Assembly (NCBI GenBank): GCA_016718345.1
Contig: JADKDN010000003.1
Coordinates: forward strand, 1 to 64,000
Origin: Flavobacterium sp.
GTDB taxonomy: Bacteria; Bacteroidota; Bacteroidia; Flavobacteriales; Flavobacteriaceae
DNA: 64,000 nt
Reading direction: 5' to 3'
Positions 8,903-18,400 of this stretch are shown here, in pieces; position 1 is the first letter of the stretch; the number at the start of each line of letters is the position of its first letter. The translations under genes and the position numbers were made by a program. The notes below the pieces were generated by a model that saw only the letters and a list, made by a program, of their open reading frames with translations, was not told the DNA's origin and ran no database searches.

Positions 8903-9515
8903 TTAGTCTTTGTTTTTAATTTCAATTTCAAACATTGAATTAAAGGTGTTGAATATTGATTCCGCATTTTTTTGTCGAGTAGCGATTTCGATTTCACAGT
9001 TTAACTCCATTTTTTGAGTAATGATTTCAATGTTTTTTTCTTTAATTACTCTCATCACTTTGTTTATGTTCTTGTAGTCGAAAGAAATGAGATAATGTAC
9101 ATTAATCGTTTTGGTAATGATTGGCGAAATCTCTAAAGTCATTTGTGCAGCAGTTCTGTAAGCTGAAATCAAGCCACCAACTCCCAATTTTGTTCCGCCA
9201 AAATACCGGACAATAACTACTAAAATATTGGTAACTCCAAAAGATTGTATTTGTCCATAAATGGGCATTCCTGCACTATTACTGGGCTCACCATCATCAT
9301 TTGCACGAAAGTAAATGGGATTGATACCTGTTTGAAAGGCATAACAAAAATGGACAGCATTAAAATGCTTTTTCCTTCAAGGGTTCAATCAATGCCTTGA
9401 CGTCTTCCTCAGAATTAATAGGAAATGCATATCCGTAAAATTTGCTATTTTTTTCTTTGAAAAGAATTTCTTCAGTTGGGCGGTCTATAGTTTTGTAACT
9501 GTCTGTAGAATCCAA
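8903..9515 (-). CDS. YigZ/IMPACT-family protein, frameshifted
   Basis: Joined across one frameshift near 9366-9373 (one extra base), the product is about 205 residues, the normal YigZ length. It reads TIDRPTEEILFKEKNSKFYGYAFPI, then HFNAVHFCYAF, then the signature NDDGEPSNSAGMPI and VVIVRYFGGTKLGVGGL. The likely start is TTG at 9513-9515, because homologs begin a few residues before this motif and no ATG fits. The family is of uncertain function; bacterial members share a fold with the eukaryotic translation regulator IMPACT. The 5' end overlaps the HAD gene by about 44 bases, which fits a ribD-HAD-yigZ operon. Confidence 0.8.
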
Positions 9516-10111
9516 AAGTATTAAAGTATATTTTTTCAAATAAGTCTACCACATCTTCTTTGCCTACTTGCAAATTCCACACTCTTATCCCTAAACTTTC
9601 AGCGGCATCCGTATTTTCTTTTTTATCATCTATAAATAAGGTGTTTTTAGCCACTAAATCATTTTGTTTTAAAACATAATTATAAATGGAAGAGTCGGGG
9701 TTCCTCATTCCCATTTCAAATGAAAAATAAATTCTTTCAAAACATTGATAAAAATCTTTGAAAAGAAAGTCGTATTTATTTTCAAAAAATCGATATGAAT
9801 TGCATCGGTATTTGATAGTAAAAAAGACGATATTTTCCTGCTAACATTTGTAAAAAACTCTAATCGATATAGTGGGAACTCTCCGAGAATTGTATTCCAA
9901 GCACTTTTGATTTCATCTAAGCTTGCATTGGGAATGAAGGCATTAAAGCTCTCAATAAATTCTCTTTCAGAAATTTCACCTTTTTCAAATAAATCATTTT
10001 TTGAAAGCAAAGCGTCGTTAAGAGATTTTAACCCTAATTTTTTGAAACACAAATATCTTTATTAAGATTGATGAAAATATCTCCAAAATCAAAAATGATA
10101 GTGTTAATCAT
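9472..10111 (-). CDS. HAD-family hydrolase, two frameshifts
   Basis: Reading from the ATG at 10109-10111 gives MINTIIFDFGDIFINL, the HAD motif I region. After one missing base near 10048-10060 it continues FKKLGLKSLNDALLSKN, and after another near 9777-9790 it continues CFERIYFSFEMGMRNPDSSIYN and TLFIDDKKENTDAAESLGI (motif IV). Corrected length is about 213 residues, as in subfamily IA phosphatases. In motif I, the second Asp of the usual DxD pair appears as Gly-Asp (DFGDIF), common in this family. The substrate is unknown. Its ATG overlaps the ribD stop by 8 bases, so the two are cotranscribed. Both lesions fit one-base losses in A/T-rich runs. Confidence 0.8.
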
Positions 10112-11111
10112 AATTCTTAAAAATTAAAAGTTCATCCTCTAAAATGAATTGTCTTTCTGTCCATTTTGATTGTAAAACGGGTGCTTTTATTCCTTTTTCC
10201 AAAAACAATTCTCCTCTAAAAACTCTAGCTTCATCCCAAAGATTTTCATCAATAAAAGTTTGTAAGGTTTGTCTTCCGCCTTCAATAATTACGGATTGAA
10301 TGTTGTTTTTGAATAAGAAATTCGCAATTTGATTCGCAATATTCTCACTAAAATCAATTTCAGAAGAGGAAAGAACAATGGTTTTTGCTTGATTATCAAA
10401 GATATGACTTTCTTTGGGAATTCTATTATTTTGGTCTAAAACAATTCGCGTAGGATTCTTACCAGTCCAATCTCGAACATTTAATTTTGGATTATCATCA
10501 ATAACCGTTTGAGTGCCAACAAGAATGGCTTGTTCTTCGCTTCGCCATTTGTGCACCAATTGACGGGAAAATTCATTGGTAATCCAAACAGGTTTTTGCT
10601 CTTTTTTTGTTTTTGGAGCAATAAATCCATCTTGACTTTCAGCCCATTTTAGGATAATAAAGGGTCGTTTTTTTTCGTGAAAAGTAAAAAAACGAATATT
10701 GGATGCTCTACATTCTTTTTCAAGAATACCGACAGTGACATTTACACCTGCTTCGATTAGCTTTTTAATACCATTTCCTGCCACTTTTTCATTAGAATCA
10801 ACTGTTCCGATAATTACATTTGGAATTTTATAGTCAAGTATTAAATCACAACAAGGAGGTGTTTTTCCGTGATGACTACAAGGTTCTAAGCTCACATATA
10901 GGGTAGATTTTTCCAATAACGATTTGTCCTTGACGGAGCGAATGGCATTCACCTCGGCATGTGCACCTCCATAAGCGGATGTAAATCCCTCTCCAATAAT
11001 TTGATTTTTATAGACAATTAGGGCACCTACAGAAGGATTGGGCATAGCCTTAACCAAGCCATTTTTAGCCAATTCAATACAGCGCTCTATGTATTTTTGA
11101 TGTATCTTCAC
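10104..11111 (-). CDS. ribD: Riboflavin biosynthesis deaminase/reductase RibD
   Basis: RibD carries out two cytoplasmic steps of riboflavin synthesis: deamination of the diaminopyrimidine, then reduction of the ribose side chain. The N-terminal deaminase domain has the zinc site HAEVNAI (His51, Glu53) and PCSHHGKTPPC (Cys78, Cys87). The C-terminal reductase domain starts near RPFIILKWAESQDGFIAP and has VIIEGGRQTLQTF. Length (335) is normal and the frame is intact. It is the first gene of a probable three-gene unit with the HAD phosphatase and yigZ. The HAD enzyme might supply the dephosphorylation step between RibD and RibH; that is an inference from position only. Confidence 0.95.
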   Translation of the reverse strand: MKIHQKYIERCIELAKNGLVKAMPNPSVGALIVYKNQIIGEGFTSAYGGAHAEVNAIRSVKDKSLLEKSTLYVSLEPCSHHGKTPPCCDLILDYKIPNVIIGTVDSNEKVAGNGIKKLIEAGVNVTVGILEKECRASNIRFFTFHEKKRPFIILKWAESQDGFIAPKTKKEQKPVWITNEFSRQLVHKWRSEEQAILVGTQTVIDDNPKLNVRDWTGKNPTRIVLDQNNRIPKESHIFDNQAKTIVLSSSEIDFSENIANQIANFLFKNNIQSVIIEGGRQTLQTFIDENLWDEARVFRGELFLEKGIKAPVLQSKWTERQFILEDELLIFKNYD

Positions 11112-11139
11112 CTCACAAAAATAAGATTTTACTTTTAGA

Positions 11140-11625
11140 ATGAATCAAATAGTTATCAGAGAAATCCAAGAGCGAGATAATTTCGAAATAGCAACAATAG
11201 TTAGGGATGTTTTAATGGAAATGGGAGCGCCAAAAGTAGGAACTGCCTATGCTGACCCGCAATTGGATTTTATGTTTGAAGCCTATAATCTACCTAAGAC
11301 AGTTTATTTTGTGGTAGAAAAAGATCATAAAATAATTGGTGGAGCAGGAATAAGTCAGCTTGAAAATGGAGAAGAAACCATTTGCGAATTACAGAAAATG
11401 TATTTTTTGCCAGAAGCACGAGGTCTTGGATTAGGCATTAAAATAATTGAAAAATGTTTGCAAAGAGCTAAAGATTTTGGTTTTGAAAGTTGTTATCTCG
11501 AAACGATGCCTTACATGGAAGCTGCTCAAAAATTATATAAAAAAGTAGGTTTTGAATATCTTTGCCAACCATTAGGAAATACAGGTCACACGAGTTGTCC
11601 AGTTTGGATGCTCAAAAAAATATAG
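11140..11625 (+). CDS. GNAT-family N-acetyltransferase
   Basis: The 161-residue protein has a GNAT fold: IVIREIQERDNFEIATIVRD at the start, the core strand ICELQKMYFLPEARGLGLG with the acetyl-CoA pyrophosphate loop, and AAQKLYKKVGFEYL near the end. It is divergent from ribD (28 bases between starts), and prmC begins 7 bases after its stop. The substrate is unknown. Confidence 0.9.
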   Translation: MNQIVIREIQERDNFEIATIVRDVLMEMGAPKVGTAYADPQLDFMFEAYNLPKTVYFVVEKDHKIIGGAGISQLENGEETICELQKMYFLPEARGLGLGIKIIEKCLQRAKDFGFESCYLETMPYMEAAQKLYKKVGFEYLCQPLGNTGHTSCPVWMLKKI

Positions 11626-11632
11626 AAGAAAA

Positions 11633-12515
11633 GTGCTAATCAAACACTATAAATCAGAGTTCATCTCGCAACTTACACCTCTTTATGATGAGGGTGAGGC
11701 AGAGAGTTTTTTTTTTAATTTTAGAAGAGAAACATCATTTGAAAAGAATTGATTTGGCTTTACAGCTAGATTTAGAATTTTCTGAATCTGAAATTAAAGA
11801 CTGGAATGTCATACTAGAACAATTGAAATTGGAACTACCCATTCAATACATACTAGGCAGTACGAGTTTTTATGGGTTGAAGTTTGAGGTGAATGAAAAT
11901 GTACTAATTCCGCGTCCAGAAACGGAAGAATTGGTAGAGTGGATTATTAATTCGAATTTAAAGATTAGCTCCGCTCAGTTCGGCAAAGCCTCGGGTGAAA
12001 GATTTAATAATTTAAAAATTCTCGATATTGGGACGGGCAGCGGTTGTATTGCTATCGCATTAGCAAAAAATCTTCCTAACGCTCAAGTCTTTGCTATTGA
12101 TGTCTCTGAAAGAGCATTGGCTACAGCCAAAAAGAATGCAGAACAAAACGATGTAAATATTAACTTTATTCAAAAAAACATACTCGAAACTACCGATTTA
12201 GAACAACAGTTTGACATTATTGTTTCTAATCCGCCCTATGTTCGGAATTTGGAAAAGGCTGAAATCAAGAAAAATGTTTTGGAGCACGAACCGCATTTGG
12301 CACTTTTTGTTGATGATCATGATGCACTTATTTTTTATAGAAAAATAGGTGAATTGGCTCAAAAAAATCTATCAAAACAAGGTAAATTGTATTTTGAAAT
12401 TAATCAATATTTAGGAAAGGAAACGGTTGAATTGCTCGAAAACTTAGGGTTTTCCGATGTTGAATTGAAAAAGGATATTTATGGCAATGATAGGATGATT
12501 CAAAGTGCGAAATGA
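11633..12515 (+). CDS. prmC: Peptide chain release factor glutamine methyltransferase PrmC, frameshifted, with internal insertion
   Basis: PrmC (HemK) methylates the Gln of the GGQ motif in release factors. Starting at GTG 11633 the frame reads VLIKHYKSEFISQLTPLYDEGEAES. The T-run at 11707-11716 then shifts it, and the rest follows in the second frame: LEEKHHLKRIDLAL, YILGSTSFYGLKF, the SAM loop ILDIGTGSGCIAIAL and the catalytic NPPY in IVSNPPYVRN. Between the N-terminal domain and the SAM loop lies an unusual in-frame segment, SSAQFGKASGER (about 11970-12002), encoded by GC-richer DNA. Homologs usually pass directly from the strand to the SAM motif. The frameshift sits in a ten-T run and is likely a count error. 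Confidence 0.9.
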
Positions 12516-12531
12516 CTTTGAACCATTTAAT

Positions 12532-13776
12532 TTACTCATATCGCAAGGCCTCAATTGGGTCTAATCTGGAGGCTTTTAGAGCGGGATAGGAACCTGAAAC
12601 AACCGCCACAACAAAGGTAGTAATCAATGCCGCAAGAATGGCTCCCCAAGGAATTACAAAAATAAAGCTCATAGCAGATGCAATTCCGAATCCAGCCAAA
12701 ATCCCAATAATGATTCCTAATAAACCACCCAGTTGTCCTATGACTAGAGTTTCTATGAAAAACTGTATCGCTATAGTACCACGTTTGGCTCCGAGCGCTT
12801 TTCTGATGCCAATTTCTCGGGTTCTTTCTGTTACGGAAACCAGCATAATATTCATTAAGGCAATGGAAGAACCAAAAATGGTGATGATACCAATAACCCA
12901 AGCTGAAACTCCTAGATATTGCGTGATGCTCAGAATTTTGTTTATCAAATCATCGCTTCTTGAAATACCGAAATTATTGTCTTTTACGGGACTTAATTTT
13001 CTCACTCTGCGCATCATGGTATAGGCTTCGTCGGTAGCTTGGTTCAACAATTCTTTTTTATCGACCATGACACTTATCGTATAATTGATGTCGGGTGCAG
13101 TAAATAAAGAACGTGCCACCTGAATAGGTATCAAAACTCTTAAATCCTGACTGTTACCAAAAGTAGAACCTTTTTCTTTTAAAACTCCAATGACTTTAAA
13201 TTTAGCACCTCGAATGGATAGTATTTTATCTATAGGATTCACATCTTTGAATAATCCTTTTTCAAAATCGGAACCTAGGATACAGGAATAGGTGTTGTTT
13301 GCAATGTCAAAATTGGTAAAATTTCTTCCTTTTGTAGTTTCTAAACCAGAGTTGGGCAAAAAATAGTCGTCGATACCTACTACTGTAATTTCAGGGTCGG
13401 TTTTTTTTGATTCAAATCGCACTTCAGCATTTGAGGTTGCTGTAAATGATAGCGAAGTATTTGTTAGCGGGTAGTTGTATTTTTGTTTGAACGCTGTTGC
13501 CTCAGGATAAGAGATGATGGGATTGTCAATTTTGTGTTCGTTTCTTCGACCTATTCTTTCTGAAATATCATACTGTTCTATGTTGAATGTATTGGAACCC
13601 ATGGAAACAAAATTGCTCGATATTGTGTTTTCAAGTGCGGCAACAACGGTCAAAATACATACTAAAGCCGTAATTCCTATGGCAATGATTAAGACCGTGA
13701 GGATGGTTCGCAACAACTGCGTTTTGATGGAGCCAAGAGCAATCAAAACATTTTCTTTGAATAAATTCAGCATCAT
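12532..13776 (-). CDS. ABC transporter permease, MacB/FtsX-type
   Basis: The 414-residue protein has the MacB layout: one N-terminal membrane helix (ILTVLIIAIGITALVCIL), a large periplasmic domain starting near SISSNF-like sequence, and three C-terminal helices with the FtsX-family signature ERTREIGIRKALGAKR and a final LDPIEALRYE. MacB-type permeases use ATP to drive extrusion of lipoproteins, peptides or drugs through periplasmic partners. No ATPase or membrane-fusion gene is adjacent, so the partner must be elsewhere. The gene converges on prmC with a 16-base gap and no terminator between them. Confidence 0.9.
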   Translation of the reverse strand: MMLNLFKENVLIALGSIKTQLLRTILTVLIIAIGITALVCILTVVAALENTISSNFVSMGSNTFNIEQYDISERIGRRNEHKIDNPIISYPEATAFKQKYNYPLTNTSLSFTATSNAEVRFESKKTDPEITVVGIDDYFLPNSGLETTKGRNFTNFDIANNTYSCILGSDFEKGLFKDVNPIDKILSIRGAKFKVIGVLKEKGSTFGNSQDLRVLIPIQVARSLFTAPDINYTISVMVDKKELLNQATDEAYTMMRRVRKLSPVKDNNFGISRSDDLINKILSITQYLGVSAWVIGIITIFGSSIALMNIMLVSVTERTREIGIRKALGAKRGTIAIQFFIETLVIGQLGGLLGIIIGILAGFGIASAMSFIFVIPWGAILAALITTFVVAVVSGSYPALKASRLDPIEALRYE

Positions 13777-13871
13777 AGTAATTTGACACGAAATTACACT
13801 ATTTGTTACAAGTTTGTTTGAGATGCAACTAATATTTATTTTAAAAATAAGATATTTGCAGTGAGAATTTT

Positions 13872-13935
13872 GATTTCGGATTTACGAATTAGGATTTAAG
13901 TCCATTGTCATTACCGAATCTAAAATCTAAAATCC
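13872..13935. repeat. AT-rich short degenerate repeat
   Basis: A stretch with units such as AATCTAAA, AATCCTAAA and TTAGGATTT precedes hisS. Similar text occurs at 30908-30934 and 63691-63718, always between genes. Confidence 0.4.
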
Positions 13936-13947
13936 TAAATTTTTAAG

Positions 13948-15323
13948 ATGGCATCAAAACCAAGTATTCCAAAAGGCACAAGAGATTTTTCACCAGCAGA
14001 GGTGGCAAAAAGGCAGTATATTATTTCGATTATAAAGAACAATTTTGAGAAATTTGGTTTCCAACCGATTGAAACCCCAAGCTTTGAAAACTCCGATACG
14101 CTCATGGGAAAATATGGAGAAGAAGGGGATAGGCTTATTTTTAAGATTTTGAATTCTGGAGATTATTTGGATAAAGTTCTTTATTGAATAAAAGTAAATT
14201 TAACTTCAAAAATTAAACATTTATAAAATCCTGAAAAGGCCTTGTTTGAAGATAACTCATGACAGTTCCATTTGCCCGCTATGTAGTACAACATCAAAAC
14301 GAAATAGAATTTCCGTTTAAACGCTACCAAATTCAACCTGTTTGGCGTGCCGATAGACCACAAAAAGGACGATTTAGAGAGTTTTATCAATGCGATGCTG
14401 ATGTGGTAGGTTCCAAATCATTATGGCAAGAAGTGGAGTTGGTGCAATTGTATGATGCTGTTTTTACTGATTTAGGTTTAAAAGGCGTTAGGATAAAAAT
14501 CAACAACCGAAAAATTCTTTCAGGAATTGCTGAAGTAATTGGTGCCAAAGATAAACTAATTGATTTCACGGTTGCTTTAGACAAGCTCGACAAAATAGGA
14601 GAGGAGGGCGTCAAAAAAGAAATGATGGAGAAAGGAATTTCGGAAAATGCTATTGAGAAAGTGCAACCGCTTTTTAATTTTACAGGAAGTATTTCAGAAA
14701 AAACCCATCAGCTTTCAAGCTTGTTAGCTTCGTCAGATGAAGGAATGAAAGGCGTTAAGGAGTTGCAGTTTATTTGTGATAAGGTAGCAAAATTAGGATT
14801 AAAAGAATCTATCTTAGACCTAGATGTTACATTAGCTCGAGGGTTGAATTATTACACTGGAGCTATTTTTGAAGTTGCCCCACCAAAATCTGTTGCCATG
14901 GGTTCCATTGGCGGCGGAGGAAGATATGATGATTTGACGGGTATTTTTGGTTTGAAAGACATGAGTGGTATTGGGATTTCTTTTGGGCTAGACCGAATTT
15001 ATTTGGTTGTAGAGGAATTGAATTTATTTCCTGAGACCGTGGTTGCTTCCTCAAAAGCGTTGTTTGTTAACTATGGTGAAAAAGAAGCTTTTTATGCACT
15101 TGAAGCTATTACAAAGTTGAGGGCTTCAAATATTAAGGTCGAATTGTATCCCGATAGTGTTAAAGTTGGCAAACAATTTATGTATGCAGATAAACGTCAG
15201 ATACCTTTTGCCGTTATTGTTGGAGAAACCGAAATGAATGAAGGCAAGTATGCATTGAAAAATTTGGTTTCTGGAGAACAAGTTTTGGTAGATTTTGATG
15301 AACTTAGGAGAAGATTGTCTTAG
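13948..15323 (+). CDS. hisS: Histidyl-tRNA synthetase HisS, disrupted in this sequence
   Basis: HisRS charges tRNA-His and is essential. Codons 1-79 (PSIPKGTRDFSPAEV, FENSDTLMGKYGEEGDRLIF) and the part from 14259 (TVPFARYVVQHQNE, motif 2 VWRADRPQKGRFREFYQ, ARGLNYYTGAIFE, motif 3 GIGISFGLDRI) are clearly HisRS. The link between them is broken: the first frame has stops at 14185, 14224 and 14260, and a shift is needed to reach the second part. Fragments of the expected sequence (LTSKI, then EKAL) remain, but the usual ALRYDLTVPF reads ALFEDNS before the shift, so the histidine-contacting Arg region is altered. This is more than one homopolymer error. Either the read is poor here or a functional copy exists elsewhere. 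Confidence 0.85.
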
Positions 15324-15350
15324 TTTTACTTACACTTTTACATAATAAAA

Positions 15351-15377
15351 AAGCTTCTCATTCGAGAAGCTTTTTTT
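15351..15377 (+). terminator. Bidirectional rho-independent terminator
   Basis: A 9-base-pair stem AAGCTTCTC/GAGAAGCTT with a 4-base loop is followed by T5 and preceded by A-rich sequence. It lies between the convergent hisS and adhesin genes and can serve both strands. Confidence 0.85.
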
Positions 15378-15401
15378 ACCTTGATTTGGGGAAAAAAGGG
15401 T

Positions 15402-18400
15402 TTATTTGATGATGATCTTTTTGTTGACATCACCTTTTGTTGTATGTACTTTTACAATATATGTTCCTGAACTAACATTAGTTACTGGGATTTCAATTTT
15501 TGATTGATTTTCGTTTTTAATATCCCAAGTACGAATTGACTGACCTAAAATGTTATACAGCGTAACAGTTTTTACCGTTCTATCCAATACATCATTTTTA
15601 ATATTAATTGAGTTATTGTTATTCGTAAATGCTACAGCTATAGTTTGACTATCACCGAAATTGTCAACACCTAAAGTAGAAGTTGTTTTGAATCTCAATG
15701 AGAAACGATCTGAAATTGTACCTGCTGGTAAATTCACTTCAAAGGCTTGATTACGAATATCGTGATAGGTGCTAGTCACGTTGTCATAGATGTAAACATT
15801 TTGATTTTCATCAAGTTTTTCGATTGCATCTAATGTGAATTTCACTTTTCCTTCTGTAGCTGTTTTAACTCCTAATGGGAATACACTTGAAGTATTGAAA
15901 TAGCTATCTCCTTGAATTACAAGCTTCGCGTTAGTATTTAAGAAATACATATCGTTTGACTGAATATCTAATAACGTTGCATCATATCCTGTATCAATTC
16001 CACTGGTAGCTTTATCGTCCATGAATCCTAGCAGTAACTGTCTGTGGAAGTTATTTGCAGAATCAAATCCTAATCTAATTTTAGTGAATTCAGTTTCCGC
16101 CGGAACTGCATCTTGCTTATTGTTGAATTGATTATCGACAATTGAACTAGCAGTTTGTCTGAATAAAGGATTAGAGTTCACAGCGTCGTTCTCTTTTATA
16201 AAGGCTCTTTGACCATTATTAAAGCTTATTGTTCCACCAGTTGCACTTCCGTTTACAAAGAATCCTTGACCAACTGGAATATATCTTCCAGGAACTCTTG
16301 AACTTGAACCTGATGTACTAATTCCTGAAGGAGCTACAGGAGCAGTTCCACCAACAAGGTTTCTAGTAGCATACCCTCCTTGGTATTGTACCAATACGTG
16401 AGAACTGTTTGTGCTATAATGCTCCCAGAAGTAAAGCGTACCTGTTGTTGAAGTCAAGTTATCATTAATGAATGTATTAGCGTCTAAGGCACTTGGATAA
16501 GGATTACCACTAAGATTAGAATTGTTAGCCGCAATAGGGACTAGAAATAGCACCACTATTCGGTTTTCCAACAAAAGTATAGTTTTGAGTTGCAGTACCA
16601 GCGGCACTACCTTTCAAGGTAAATCCTTGACCAGCCGAAAGACTTCCTGTTTGTCCAATTTTAGCCCAGTTTGCGTACACAGGACTTACATTTTGGAATT
16701 TAAATATCCAATAGCTACTTAATGTGATAGGGTTTGTTGCTGCTCCATCGTATGTTGGAACCCAAGTTATGTTTTTAATATTATTTGGGTCTGTACCATC
16801 TTTCATTACACTATCAACAGTATAAGCATTGTTATTGCTTGTAGTGCTCAAAGCTCCTACAGGTGATGACCAGTAGTTGTAATTGAACTTGTTAGATTGC
16901 CCTTGTTGGTCTCTTTCTATAGAACCAGAGCTAGTTACCTCTAAATCTGAATTGATTGTTTGAACTAATTGAGATTTTCCAACTAAATCAATTTTACCAT
17001 CTAAATCTAGGTACCAATCATTTTGAAGTTTGGTGTCATTGGTCATTCTAACAGTTACTCCAGGGTCAACAAACAATGCTAAGTCAGTACTATTTGCAGT
17101 CTCAGTAATGTTGTGTTTTACTTGAATGATTGAATAATCAAAATCCAAAACATCCAAACCTCTAATGTCTTTAGTTGCATCATGAACTGCTGTTGAGAAA
17201 GTTCCAGTTCTAATGGTAGTAAACGGCATTGGAGCTTGTTGGTAATTGATAACTTTATGGTTATACAATTTCATTCCAGTTCCAGTATCGATAGATGCTG
17301 TTGTCAAATCGTCAACAATATCATCTTTATAAGTATCCATTCTGTAATATCTCAATACGTTTGCAAAAGGCAATGAACCAATATCTTTAGGAACAATCGC
17401 ACCTCTTACTTGTGAAGCTGTATTTTGAATTTCTTGATACACCATTCTTTCTACTTGAGTATTGGTTAATGTTACATTGAATACTCTTACTTCGTCAATT
17501 TTTCCTTTGAAATAATTGGTGCTAGTTAGAGGATCTTTCCCTAAAGTTAACTTACTTGCATCAGCTGCAATATTTCCAGCAATTGCTTGTGTAGCAACCA
17601 GCTTACCATTTAAATAGAGTTTTAAACTACCACCACCGTAAGTTGCAGCAACATGATACCATTGGGATTTATTTAATGCAGTTCCAAAAGTTAGCGTTGT
17701 ACCATTTACGACTGCTTGTAGTGTTCTAGTACTCGAAATCTTGATGTGGAATTTATCTTGTCCCACAACCGTTCCAGTTCCACTAAATGCACTATTTAAG
17801 TCAATCCAAGCCATTAATGATGCATTAGACAATCCACCAAGTATAGCCGTATTTTCAGCATAATCATTTCTTCCATCAAAATCCAAGAATAATTTTCTGT
17901 TTAAATCTCTAGGAGAGCCTCTCAAAGTATCATCGGTATCAAATGTATCAACTATACCATCTCTATCAACATCTCCAGATCCGTCAATTTTTCCATCTCC
18001 ATCAGCGTCAAAACTTCCGTACAATCCTGTTTGAATGTCATTTACACCATCATCATTCGAATCAAGTTGCAAATAATCTGCAATACCATTACCATCACTA
18101 TCTTGAGCATATGGTCTGAAAGCAGAACCAAATACAGCAGAGTTATCATAAAGATTCAAAAGACCGTCGCCTTCAGCGTCAAGACCATCTCCTTTACCGT
18201 CATCATTGATATCCCCATCACCATTTAAAAGACCTGCTTCATCCACATCCCATAAAGAATCGTTGTCACTATCTAAATCTAAATGATTGTAAATACCATC
18301 TCCATCAGTATCAGGAACCACGTATGTGTTAGCTGAAATCATGGAATCAATATAGTCGTTAAGACCATTAGCATTGGTATCTCTCCAATTTGCTACATTA

